In this document: positions 27,039 to 36,883 of the stretch, piece by piece
Numbering within the stretch: the stretch's first letter is position 1
Layout: each line of letters starts with the position of its first letter
Source of the DNA: Streptomyces sp. NBC_00289
GTDB taxonomy: Bacteria; Actinomycetota; Actinomycetes; Streptomycetales; Streptomycetaceae
Length of the DNA stretch: 64,000 nucleotides
Assembly (NCBI RefSeq): GCF_041435115.1
Contig: NZ_CP108046.1
Location: 4,216,001 to 4,280,000, forward strand
Direction: 5' to 3'
The notes under the pieces: model-generated
Told to the model about the DNA's origin: nothing
Databases searched by the model: none
Seen by the model: only the letters and a program-made list of their open reading frames with translations
Position numbers and translations under genes: made by a program

Positions 27039-28558
27039 CGACTGCGCAGACCGCGCCGACTCCGGCCGACGCCGAGGCCCCCGGCAACCTGGCGGCGCAC
27101 CTCGCCGCACTCGCCGAGCGTCGCGGCTGGACCGACCGGCCCGCCTTCCACCAGGGTCACCGGGCCTGGACCCACGGGGAGGTGCACGACCTCGGGTCCC
27201 GGGCGGCCGCGGTGTTCGCAGGGCTCGGTGTGCGTCCCGGGGACCGGGTGCTGCTCGCCCTGCCCGACGGGATCGCCTGGGTGACGGCCTTCCTGGGGGC
27301 AGCCCGCCTCGGTGCCGTGGCCGTCCTGGTCAACCCGGAACTCCCCGCCGCCGAGCACGGGTTCGTGGCCGAGGACACCGAGGCCGTGCTGTGCGTGACC
27401 GGGCCGGGCCTGGAGGAACGGTTCTCCGACCGGGCTTGCCTCGGCGCCGACCAGCTGGTCGCGCTCGGCGCCGCCGCCGAACCGGCCGCCGCCCACCCGG
27501 TCGACGCGCACGCCCCGCTGTACGTCCAGTACACGTCCGGTACGACGGGCCGCCCCAAGGGGGTCGTGCACTGCCACGCCGACCCGAAGACGTACCACGA
27601 CCTGATCGGCCGACGGCTGCTGCGGATCACCCCGGACGACGTCACCCTGTCGGTGTCGAAGCTGTACTTCGCCTACGGCTTCGGCAACGCCTTCGTCTTC
27701 CCGCTCTTCTCCGGCTCCTCCGCCGTACTGGTGGACCGGCGTCCGGCCCCGGCCGCCGTCGACGAACTCGTCGCCCGGCACCGGGTGACCCTGCTCTACT
27801 CCGTACCGTCCGCGTACGCCGCGCTCGTGGCCGACCGGGGCAGCGGACACGGGGCCTGCTTCGCCTCCCTACGGGCGGCGGTGTCGGCCGGCGAGGGCAT
27901 GCCGGCCGGGCTCGGCCGGCAGGTCACCGAGCTGCTCGGCGCACCGGTCCTGGAGCAGATCGGCTCCACCGAGGCGGGGCACGCCTTCTGCGCCAACAGC
28001 TTCGAGCACAACCACCCGGGCACGGTCGGCCGTCCCGTCCCCGGCTTCGAGGTGGAGCTGCGCGACCGTGCCGGGCAGCCGGTGCCGGACGGCGCGACGG
28101 GTGAACTGTGGGTGCGCGGGCCGACGGTGACGCCCGGCTATCTGAACCGGCCCGAGGAGACGGACCGCGCCCTGGTCGGCGGCTGGCTCGCCACCCGGGA
28201 CCGGGCCCGCCGCGAGCCGGACGGCAGCTACCGTCACCTGGGCCGCAGCGACGACATGGAGATGGTCGGCGGCATCACCGTCTCCCCGTTGGAGGTGGAG
28301 GCCGTGCTGCGCGCCCATCCGGCGGTGAGGGAGGTCGCGGTCGCCGCCGTCACGGACGGGCGCGGCTTCAGCCGGCTGCGCGCGTTCGTGGTGCCCGTCG
28401 CAACGCCGTCGGCCCGGCTGGAGGACGACCTCGTCGGTCTGGCCCGTGAGCGCCTCGCCGCGTTCAAGGTCCCCAGAAGCGTCAGTTTCGTCCCGTCGCT
28501 GCCCCGCACCCCGACCGGAAAGCTCCGCCGGCACCTGGTCCGCCAGGGCGCCTGGTGA
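27035..28558 (+). CDS. Benzoate-CoA-ligase-like acyl-CoA synthetase
   Basis: This 507-residue ANL-family enzyme has the P-loop YTSGTTGRPKG (166-176), the A5 region QIGSTEAGH and the catalytic lysine K496 in TPTGKLRR. The SKLYFAYGFGNAFVFPLF stretch is characteristic of benzoate-CoA and aminobenzoate-CoA ligases. Since the gene overlaps pabAB (ATGA) and the run ends with an ADC lyase, 4-aminobenzoate or a hydroxylated derivative is the natural substrate guess. Its stop overlaps an upstream GTG of the next ligase frame. Substrate specificity cannot be read by eye. Confidence 0.9.
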   Translation: MTTAQTAPTPADAEAPGNLAAHLAALAERRGWTDRPAFHQGHRAWTHGEVHDLGSRAAAVFAGLGVRPGDRVLLALPDGIAWVTAFLGAARLGAVAVLVNPELPAAEHGFVAEDTEAVLCVTGPGLEERFSDRACLGADQLVALGAAAEPAAAHPVDAHAPLYVQYTSGTTGRPKGVVHCHADPKTYHDLIGRRLLRITPDDVTLSVSKLYFAYGFGNAFVFPLFSGSSAVLVDRRPAPAAVDELVARHRVTLLYSVPSAYAALVADRGSGHGACFASLRAAVSAGEGMPAGLGRQVTELLGAPVLEQIGSTEAGHAFCANSFEHNHPGTVGRPVPGFEVELRDRAGQPVPDGATGELWVRGPTVTPGYLNRPEETDRALVGGWLATRDRARREPDGSYRHLGRSDDMEMVGGITVSPLEVEAVLRAHPAVREVAVAAVTDGRGFSRLRAFVVPVATPSARLEDDLVGLARERLAAFKVPRSVSFVPSLPRTPTGKLRRHLVRQGAW

Positions 28559-28644
28559 CCGGGCCGGGGCCGGTGACCAGGACAGAGCCGCCGACCAGGA
28601 CCGACCTGGTGACCACGAAAGAACGCCAAGAGAGGAACGGCGCC

Positions 28645-30222
28645 ATGCAAGAGCAGCAGACCCTGCTCGCCGACCGCGGGTTCTACCTGGGCCCGGTGTT
28701 CCGGCGGGCCGCCGACCGCCACGGAGCCGTCTTCGTCACCCTGGACCGCCCGCTGGACGTCCGTCCCGAGCTGGGGTGCGACCTCAGCTATCCGGTGCTG
28801 GCCGACGTCGTCGAGGAACTGTCCGGCCGGCTGTGGAAGGCCGGGGTGCGGCCCTCGGAACAGGTGGTCGTCCACAAGTCGGACAACGTCGACATCGTGC
28901 TGCTGACCTGTGCCGTCTCCCGTATCGGCGCGGTTCCGGTGCTGCTCTCCCCCGCGCTGGCCGGCCCCGTGGTGGGACAGCTCCTCGGCCGTCTCCAGCG
29001 GCCCTGGCTGATCACCGACAGAGCCAAGCTGGACGGCCCCCTGCGGGACGTCGACGTCTCCGCGCTCGTACGACGGACCCTGTCCGTGGACGACGCGTCC
29101 GGAGCGGACCTTCTGGAGAAGTACGCCGGGGCCGCGCCTCCCGCGCCGGTGCGGCTGCACCCCAGGGACCCCTCCCTGATCACGCACAGCTCGGGCACCA
29201 CCGGCCTCCCCAAGCTGGCCGTGCACTGCGCCAACACCATGTGGAACCGCCTCGTACCGCAGAAGGCGATGGGCTGGCCCACCCGTGGCGAGACCGCGGC
29301 GCTGCACATGTCCTTCGTGCACTCGCGCTTCTACCATCTGCTCGGCTTCCTGCTGCACTTCGGCAGCCCGCTCGTGCTGATCACCGACCCGGAACCGGCG
29401 GCCGTGGGTCCGATGCTGGTGCGGCACCGCCCCGGCATCGTCGAGACCCACCCCAACACCTTCGTGCTGTGGGAGGAGTTGGCGGACGCGCCGGGCGCGC
29501 CGCTGTCGCGGGTCCGGTCGTACGGCTCCACGTTCGACGCGATCCACCCGCGTACCGTACGGCGGCTGCTGGACGCCTCGAAGCGCCGTTCGCCCTGGCT
29601 GATCCAGCTGTACGGGCAGAGCGAGACGGGGCCCGTCGCGTTCCAGTGGTTCACGCGGCGCAGCGCGGCCCGCGCGGACGGGCGGCGGGTCGGGACCGGC
29701 ATCCCCGGCTTCACCCGGATCCGTGTCACCGACCCCGACGGCAGGCGGGTCGCGCCCGGCACGCCCGGCCGGATGTAGGCGCGCACCAGGGGTCGCATCC
29801 TCACCTATCTCGGCGCCCGGGAGCAGTACGAGCGTCAACTCGACGGCGGCTGGTGGCAGATGGGCGACATGGGCTACCGGAGTCGGCTGGGCGCGCTGCG
29901 TCTGATCGACCGTGAGGTCGATCAGATCGACTCCGTGCACAGCAATCTGGAGGTCGAGGACACGCTGATGTCCCGCCTGGAGGAGCTGCGGGAGGTCGTC
30001 ATCGTGCCCGGCGTGGACCGCGAGCCGGTGCCCGTGGTGTGTGTGCGGGGCGAACGTGCCCTCGACCCGGAGCGCTGGCGGGAGGCCACCGCCGATCTGC
30101 CCGCGATGGCCGAGCCGCGGCAGTGGCGGTTCGAGGAGCTGCCGATGACCGCCACGTGGAAGGTGAAGCGGGTGGAGATCACCCGCATGCTGGCCACGAC
30201 GCCAGAGAGCACGCGCGCGTGA
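28645..30222 (+). pseudogene. Second AMP-dependent ligase interrupted by an in-frame TAG
   Basis: The frame encodes an ANL ligase of about 525 residues starting at MQEQQTLLADRG (GAGAGGA upstream), with P-loop HSSGTTGLPKL and A5 motif LYGQSETGP. A TAG at 29776-29778 stops it after 377 residues, at GTPGRM. The same frame continues without a shift through RTRGRILTYLG, WWQMGDMGYRSR and the C-terminal lysine region MTATWKVKRVEI to a TGA that overlaps the next gene. The truncated product lacks the mobile C-terminal domain needed for adenylation. It may be a recent nonsense mutation, a sequencing error, or two pieces working in trans (restart possible at 29860). Confidence 0.85.
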
Positions 30223-31394
30223 AGCCGGTCGTCGTGGTCGGCGCCGGCCCCGTGGGACTGTCGGCGGCCCTGGGACTGCGGGCGGGCGGACTGCCGGTCG
30301 TCCTGCTGGAGGCGGACCCCGAGAACCGCGAACGGCCGGGCAGCCGCGCCCTGTTCGTGCACCGGGAGACCCTCGGCCTGCTCGACGGGATGTCTCCCGG
30401 GCTCGCCGCCGAGATCACGTCGTACGGACGGACCTGGCAGACCCGGCGCACCCTCTACCGGGGCCGCGAGGTGTACGCCCGGACCTTCCCGCGGGCCTCC
30501 GGCACGCCGCCCTTCACCAGCCTGCGCCAGGTGGACACCGAGCGCTTCCTGCGCGCCGCCTGCGAGCGGGCGGGGGTCGAGTTCGTGTGGGGCGCCCGCG
30601 TCACGCGCGTCCGCAGCACGGAGACGGGCGTCTCGCTGACCGGTGAGGACGGGCGGGTGTGGACGGGCGCGTACGCCGTCGCCGCCGACGGTGCCCGCTC
30701 CGCGGTCCGGCGGGAGCTGGGCATCGCCATGGAGGGCGTTCGGGGTGAGGGCTTCCACGTGGTCGTGGACGTGGCCGACGTCCCGGGCGCGGAACTGCCG
30801 CTGGAGCGGGTCTTCCACTACGAGCATCCGGGGACCGGCGGCCGCAGCGTGATGCGGGTGCCGTTCACCGGGGGCTTCCAGGTCGATCTGCAGTGCCGGG
30901 ACGAGGACGCGGAGGAGGCCTACGGCACCGAGGAGGCCGTACGCCGGTGGCTGCCCGGGGTCGTCGGGGACGGGTACGACGAGCGGATCCTGTGGGTGTC
31001 GACGTACCGTTTCCTGCGGAAGGTCGCGGCCTCCTTCACCGATCCCCACCGGCGGGTGCTGCTGGTCGGGGAGGCGGCGCATCTCTTCCCGCCGTTCGGC
31101 GCGCGCGGCATGAACAGCGGGATCGCGGACGCCGCCGCGGCGGCGAAGGCCGTCGCGACCGGTACGGCGGGGGCGGTCGCCGGGTTCGCCGAGGTACGGC
31201 GTGCGGCGGGCCTGTACAACAGCGCCGCCGCCGGGGCCGCGCTGGAGCACCTGCGGCCACGGCGCCGGATCGTCCGGGTCCGGCAGCGTGCCGCGGCGGT
31301 CCTCTCGCCCGTGCTGCCCCGGTGCGGGTCGTGGCTGGAGCACGCGCCGTACGGGCCCCGGCGCGGGGCGCCGGCGGCGACCGGCACGTACTGA
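30219..31394 (+). CDS. FAD-dependent aromatic hydroxylase
   Basis: This 391-residue flavoprotein monooxygenase has the GxGxxG fingerprint VVGAGPVGLSAALGL, the DG motif at 157-158 (VAADGARSAVRR) and the second FAD motif VGEAAHLFPPFGARGMNSGI. Glutamate E285 replaces the usual aspartate of GD. The group hydroxylates phenols or aminobenzoates using NAD(P)H and oxygen; 4-aminobenzoate hydroxylases that release 4-hydroxyaniline are one precedent. The GTG overlaps the broken ligase stop in GTGA. Substrate is inferred from neighbours only. Confidence 0.9.
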   Translation: MKPVVVVGAGPVGLSAALGLRAGGLPVVLLEADPENRERPGSRALFVHRETLGLLDGMSPGLAAEITSYGRTWQTRRTLYRGREVYARTFPRASGTPPFTSLRQVDTERFLRAACERAGVEFVWGARVTRVRSTETGVSLTGEDGRVWTGAYAVAADGARSAVRRELGIAMEGVRGEGFHVVVDVADVPGAELPLERVFHYEHPGTGGRSVMRVPFTGGFQVDLQCRDEDAEEAYGTEEAVRRWLPGVVGDGYDERILWVSTYRFLRKVAASFTDPHRRVLLVGEAAHLFPPFGARGMNSGIADAAAAAKAVATGTAGAVAGFAEVRRAAGLYNSAAAGAALEHLRPRRRIVRVRQRAAAVLSPVLPRCGSWLEHAPYGPRRGAPAATGTY

Positions 31395-31404
31395 GGAGGA
31401 ACAG

Positions 31405-32205
31405 TTGACGACACGATCGGCGATCGCGGAAGGGCTGTCGACCTGGACGCCCGGCCGGGGCCTGGTCGCGGCGGCCGCGGACGGAGGCGGACGGCTGCTC
31501 GCCGCGGACTCGTGGCTGCTGCGCGAGGGCCGGATGCGCGGGTACGCCCGGCACCGGGAGCGGTTTCTGCGCGCGTGCGCCGAGTGCGGCGGGCCGGGGC
31601 CGCGCCGGCTGGTCGAGTTCTGGCAGGACGTGACCGCCGTACTGCCGCGCACGGGTGAGTGGTTTCCCCGGGTGGAACTCACGGCGGGATCAATGGAGTT
31701 GCGGCTGCTGCTGCGGCAGGCCCCGCCGCTCGCCCGCGAGGTGCGGGTCTGGGCGGCGGGGCAGCCCGATCCGCGGACCGCCCCGCGTCGCAAGGGCCCG
31801 GACCTGGACGCCCTGGCCCGGGTCCGCGGGCGGGCCTTCGACGAGGGTGCGGAGGAGGCGGTGCTCGTCACGCCCTCCGGTCTCGTGCTGGAGTCGGCCA
31901 CGGCGAGCGTGCTGTGGTGGGAGGACGACACCCTGTGCCTGCCCTCGCCGCGGCTGCCCGTCCTGGCCGGGGTGACCGCCGGGCTCGTCCAGGAGCGGGC
32001 CCGGCGCTCGGGAGTCCGGGTCGCGTCTCGCGAGCGGACCGTGGCGGAGCTGGACGGCCGTGAGGTGTGGCTGGTCAACGCGCTGCACGGGATCCGGCCG
32101 GTGACGGGCTGGATCGGACGGCCGATGAAGGCGGCACCGGCGGCGCGTGCCGAAGAATGGCGAAATTGGCTGGACGACATCCTGGAGCCGCTGCCGACCG
32201 ACTGA
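31405..32205 (+). CDS. pabC: Aminodeoxychorismate lyase-like class IV PLP enzyme
   Basis: This 266-residue fold-type IV protein starts at TTG behind a strong GAGGAGG. The PLP lysine is K130 in APRRKGPDLDALARVR, and E163 lies in GLVLESATASVLWW, as in PabC. It should eliminate pyruvate from aminodeoxychorismate to give 4-aminobenzoate. Together with the fused PabAB four genes earlier it makes the island self-sufficient for that acid. The N-terminal 100 residues are less conserved, so a relative such as a D-amino acid aminotransferase is a weaker alternative. Confidence 0.88.
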   Translation: MTTRSAIAEGLSTWTPGRGLVAAAADGGGRLLAADSWLLREGRMRGYARHRERFLRACAECGGPGPRRLVEFWQDVTAVLPRTGEWFPRVELTAGSMELRLLLRQAPPLAREVRVWAAGQPDPRTAPRRKGPDLDALARVRGRAFDEGAEEAVLVTPSGLVLESATASVLWWEDDTLCLPSPRLPVLAGVTAGLVQERARRSGVRVASRERTVAELDGREVWLVNALHGIRPVTGWIGRPMKAAPAARAEEWRNWLDDILEPLPTD

Positions 32206-32253
32206 ATTCCCCTGCCGAAAAGCTGCGCCGGGACACGTCCGGACGTGCTCAGA

Positions 32254-32294
32254 AAACTGCGCCGGATCGAATTGCCTTCGACCCGGCGCAGTTT
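32254..32294. terminator. Strong bidirectional terminator at the end of the aminobenzoate island
   Basis: An 18-bp stem with one mismatch surrounds a 5-nt loop. The outer arms are AAACTGCGCCGG and CCGGCGCAGTTT. It sits between two convergent genes, 49 nt after the ADC lyase stop and 14 nt from the AhpD-like stop, and has A/T ends on both sides. Confidence 0.88.
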
Positions 32295-32307
32295 CCGCTG
32301 CCTGAAT

Positions 32308-32799
32308 TCAGCTCTTCTTCTGGGCGGGCTGATAAGCCCCCGGAACCATCCGCGTCGCGATCGCGATCCGGTTGTACGCGTTGATGACGGTGACCGCCCA
32401 GATCAGCGCCGCCACCTGAGCCTCGTCGAAGACCGCCGCCGCCTCGGCGTAGACCGCGTCCGGGACGTGGCCGTCGTGGACCAGGGTCACCGACTCGGTC
32501 AATGCCAGCGCGGCGCGCTCCCGTTCGGTGAAGAAGGGGGTCTCCCGCCAGGCGTTCAGCGCGTAGAGGCGCTGCTCGGTCTCGCCCTGGGCACGGGCGT
32601 CCTTCGTGTGCATGTCGAGGCAGAACGCGCAGCCGTTGATCTGCGAGGCGCGGATCCTGACCAGTTCCAGGATCTCCGGCTCCACCTTGGCGTCCTGGGC
32701 CGCGGAAACGGCGGCACCGTGCAGGGAACCCATCGCCGCGGAAACGCCGGGGGTTATCTTTTTGAGGGCTGCGCGGGATATGGAATCACTGTTGCTCAT
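32308..32799 (-). CDS. AhpD-like carboxymuconolactone decarboxylase-family protein
   Basis: This 163-residue protein has the AhpD/CMD core: ELVRIRASQINGCAFCLDMHT with the redox CxxC (C-A-F-C) and a nearby histidine. Members act as peroxidase partners or unknown oxidoreductases. The ending VINAYNRIAIATRMVPGAY is typical of the single-domain form common in Streptomyces. It converges on the aminobenzoate island across a strong terminator, so is probably not part of it. It is 82 bp from the betaine-binding protein gene on the same strand, with a hairpin between. Confidence 0.92.
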   Translation of the reverse strand: MSNSDSISRAALKKITPGVSAAMGSLHGAAVSAAQDAKVEPEILELVRIRASQINGCAFCLDMHTKDARAQGETEQRLYALNAWRETPFFTERERAALALTESVTLVHDGHVPDAVYAEAAAVFDEAQVAALIWAVTVINAYNRIAIATRMVPGAYQPAQKKS

Positions 32800-32821
32800 G
32801 GGCAGACTCTATCCACGAAAA

Positions 32822-32863
32822 GGACCGCCGAAGTCGCGGTCGCCGAAAAAGGCGGCGCGGTCC
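32822..32863 (-). terminator. Hairpin after the betaine operon
   Basis: GGACCGC and GCGGTCC arms enclose a smaller CGCC-GAAAAA-GGCG hairpin. It starts 19 nt after the stop of the binding-protein gene and precedes the AhpD-like start. Confidence 0.55.
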
Positions 32864-32881
32864 GGTCTCGCGCGGTGGATG

Positions 32882-33838
32882 TCACGACAGCCATGCCTTC
32901 CAGGTCGAGGCGTGGGTGTCGACCCATTTCTTCGCCGCCTCCTCCGGTGCCAGTTTCTGGTCGGCGATCATCAGGGAGACCTCGTTCTGGTCCTCGGTCG
33001 TCCACCTGAACTTCTTCAGGAAGGCCGCCGCCCTGCCGCCGCTCCTGGCGAAGTCCGCGTTGAGGTACTTCTGCAGCGGGGTGTGCGGGTAGGCGCAGGC
33101 GACCTTGTCGGGGTCGGCGTCGCAGCCCTCCTTGTACGCCGGCAGCTTCACCTCGGTCATGGGGACCTTCTTGAACAGCCACTGCGGGGCGTACCAGTAC
33201 GTCAGGAAGGGCTTCTTCTCCTTCGCGAACTGCTTCATCTGCGTGATCTGCGCGGCCTCCGAACCGGCGAACACCACCTGGTAGTTCAGCTTCAGGTTCT
33301 TCACCAGCGCCTTGTCGTTGGTGACGTAGGACGGGGAGCCGTCCATCAGCTGGCCCTTGCCGCCGCTCTCCGCGGTACGGAACCGGTCGGCGTACTTGTT
33401 CAGGTTCTTCCAGTTCGTGACGTCCGGGTGCTGCTTGGCGAAGTACGTCGGGACGTACCAGCCGATGTGCCCGGTCACCCCGAGCCCGCCGCCCCGCCGG
33501 ATCGTCTTCTTGTCGTCGACGTACCGCTTCTCCTGGTCGGGGTGGCCCCAGTCCTCCAGGATCGCGTCGACGCGGCCCTGGCTGAGCGCGTCCCAGGCGG
33601 GGACCTCGTCGACCTGGACGGTGTCGACGCGGTAGCCGAGCTTGTGCTCCAGGAGGTACTGGGCGACGGCGACGTTGGCCTGCGCGCCGACCCAGGACTG
33701 CACCGACAGGGTGAGGGTCTTGGCGCCCTGGGCGTTGGCGAACGGTGAGGCCTGCTTGGTCATGTCGGCGGCGCCGCAGCCGGTGAGCAGCAGCAGTGAG
33801 GCTCCGGCGGCCACCGCGGACGTGGTACGGACTCGCAT
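32882..33838 (-). CDS. Glycine betaine/choline ABC transporter substrate-binding lipoprotein (ProX/OpuAC type)
   Basis: This 318-residue lipoprotein has a signal peptide ending in the lipobox LLTGC (C21). Family pieces include SWVGAQANVAVAQYLLEHKLGY, VPAWDALSQGRVDAILEDW and several Trp/Tyr residues (HIGWYVP, TYWYAPQWLF) that could form the aromatic cage for a quaternary amine. It is the last gene of an operon with BetA, BetB, ATPase and permease, so choline or glycine betaine uptake is likely. One base separates it from the permease gene. Confidence 0.94.
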   Translation of the reverse strand: MRVRTTSAVAAGASLLLLTGCGAADMTKQASPFANAQGAKTLTLSVQSWVGAQANVAVAQYLLEHKLGYRVDTVQVDEVPAWDALSQGRVDAILEDWGHPDQEKRYVDDKKTIRRGGGLGVTGHIGWYVPTYFAKQHPDVTNWKNLNKYADRFRTAESGGKGQLMDGSPSYVTNDKALVKNLKLNYQVVFAGSEAAQITQMKQFAKEKKPFLTYWYAPQWLFKKVPMTEVKLPAYKEGCDADPDKVACAYPHTPLQKYLNADFARSGGRAAAFLKKFRWTTEDQNEVSLMIADQKLAPEEAAKKWVDTHASTWKAWLS

Positions 33839-33839
33839 G

Positions 33840-35782
33840 TCAGGCTCCCTTCCTGGCGCGGCGTTCCGTCGGCTGGGTCACCCGGTCGAGCATCAGGCCG
33901 AGGCAGACGATCGCGGCTCCGGCCACCAGACCGGTCGCCAGGTCGCCCTGGGCGAGGCCGAAGACGGCGTCGTAGCCGAGCGCGCCGCCGCCGACTAGAC
34001 CGCCGATGACGACGACGGCGAGGACCAGGACCACGCCCTGGTTGACGGCGAGCAGCAGCGCCGGCCGGGCCAGCGGAAGCTGGACCTGGCGGAGTTGCTG
34101 GCCGCTGGTCGCGCCGAGGGAGCGCGCCGATTCCAGTGCCGCGGGGTCGACCTGGCGCAGGCCCTGGGCGGTGATGCGGACGACGGCGGGCAGGGCGTAG
34201 ACCACGGCCGCGGCGACGGCGGGGGCGCGGCCGACGCCGAACAGGGCGACGACGGGGATCAGGTACACGAACTGCGGCATCGTCTGGAAGACGTCCAGGA
34301 CGGGCCGCAGCAGCCGTTCGAGGCGGTCGCTGCGGGCGGCCGCGATACCGATGGCGAAGCCGAGGACCAGGGTGACGGCGACCGCCGCCAGCACCTGGGA
34401 CAGCGTGTCCAGCGAGGGCTGCCAGACGCCGAGGACACCGATCGCGGCCATGGCCAGGACGGCGGTGAGCGCGGTGCGCCAGGTGCCGATCAGCCAGGCC
34501 AGGGCGGCCACCACGAGCAGGACCGACCACCAGGGCAGCCACTGCAGGCCGTCGCGGACCGGGTCGAGGACCCAGGTGGTGAAGTGGCCCGCCCAGTCGG
34601 CGGTGCCGCCCACGTAGGGCACGCCCGAGTACAGGTGGGCGGTCATCCAGTCAACGGCACGGTTGACGGGGTCGGCGATGTTCACCGTCCACGCGTCGGG
34701 CCAGTCGAGCCGGCCGACCAGCCGCCCGGCGAGGCCGACGGCGACGACGGCCACCAGGCCGTACGCCCAGTGTCCGCGCTCCTTGCGGTCCTCCCCGAGG
34801 CGCTCCCCCGCCGCGCCGGTCACCCGGTCCAGGACGACGGCGAGCAGCACGATCGGGATGCCGGCGGCGAGCGCCGCGCCCACGTCGACCGAGGCCAGCG
34901 CCTGGTAGACGCGGTCACCCAGGCCGCCCGCGCCGATCACGGACGCGATGACCGCCATGGACAGCGCCATCATGATCGTCTGGTTGAGGCCGAGCAGGAG
35001 TTCCTTGCGGGCCAGCGGGAGCCGCGCGGTCAGCAGGCGCTGCCGGGCGGTGGCGCCCAGCGACTCGACGGCTTCCAGGACGCCCTTGTCGGCGCCGCGC
35101 AGGCCCAGCGCGGTGAGGCGGGCCATGGGCGGGGCGGCGTAGACGACGGTGGCGAGGACCGCCGCGGGGACGCCGATGCCGAAGACGAGGACGACGGGCA
35201 GCAGGTAGGCGAAGGCGGGCAGCACCTGCATGGTGTCGAGGACCGGACGCAGCGCCCGGTCCGTGCGGTCGGACAGGCCCGTCGCCAGGCCGAGCAGGGC
35301 GCCCACGACAACTGAGGTGAGCACCGCGACGACCATCAGGGCGAGGGTCTGCATGGTCGGCACCCACATGCCGAGCAGACCGCAGGCGAGGAACGCGGCG
35401 GCGGTGCCGGCCGCGAGCCGCACCCCGGCGACCCGCCACGCGACGAGCCCGGCGAACGCGGTGACGCCGGCCCAGCCCGCCGCCAGCAGGACGAGGTAGA
35501 CGGCGCGCACGGACAGCACGACGGCGTTGCTGAGATAGCCGAAGAAGTAGAGGAACAGGGGGTGGCTGTCCCGGTTGTCGATGATCCAGTCACTGGCGCT
35601 GGTGAGCGGCGCGGACACGTCGACGGTGAGCGCCTGCGGCCAGCTTCCGCCGGACCAGCGGGCGTTGGCGAGCGGGACGAGGACCGCCGCGGCGAGGGCG
35701 AGCAGCAGCAGCTTGTGCACGGCACGGTGTTTGAGGACACCGGGCAGCGCGATGCGGGGGACGGATGCGGTGACCGTTGCCA

Positions 35783-35783
<1 letters not shown>
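33840..35783 (-). CDS. Betaine ABC permease with two fused ProW-like domains
   Basis: This 647-residue protein is an internal duplication. Each half has about six helices and the same permease signature: VLDTMQVLPAFAYLLPVV ... ESLGATARQRLLTARLPLA and VLDVFQTMPQFVYLIPVV ... RSLGATSGQQLRQVQLPLA. Most OpuAB/ProW permeases are half this length and dimerise; here the dimer is one chain. The ATG follows AAAGGAGG and shares one base with the ATPase stop (TGATG). It forms the channel for the adjacent binding protein. Confidence 0.94.
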
Positions 35784-36879
<1,096 letters not shown>

Positions 36880-36883
<4 letters not shown>

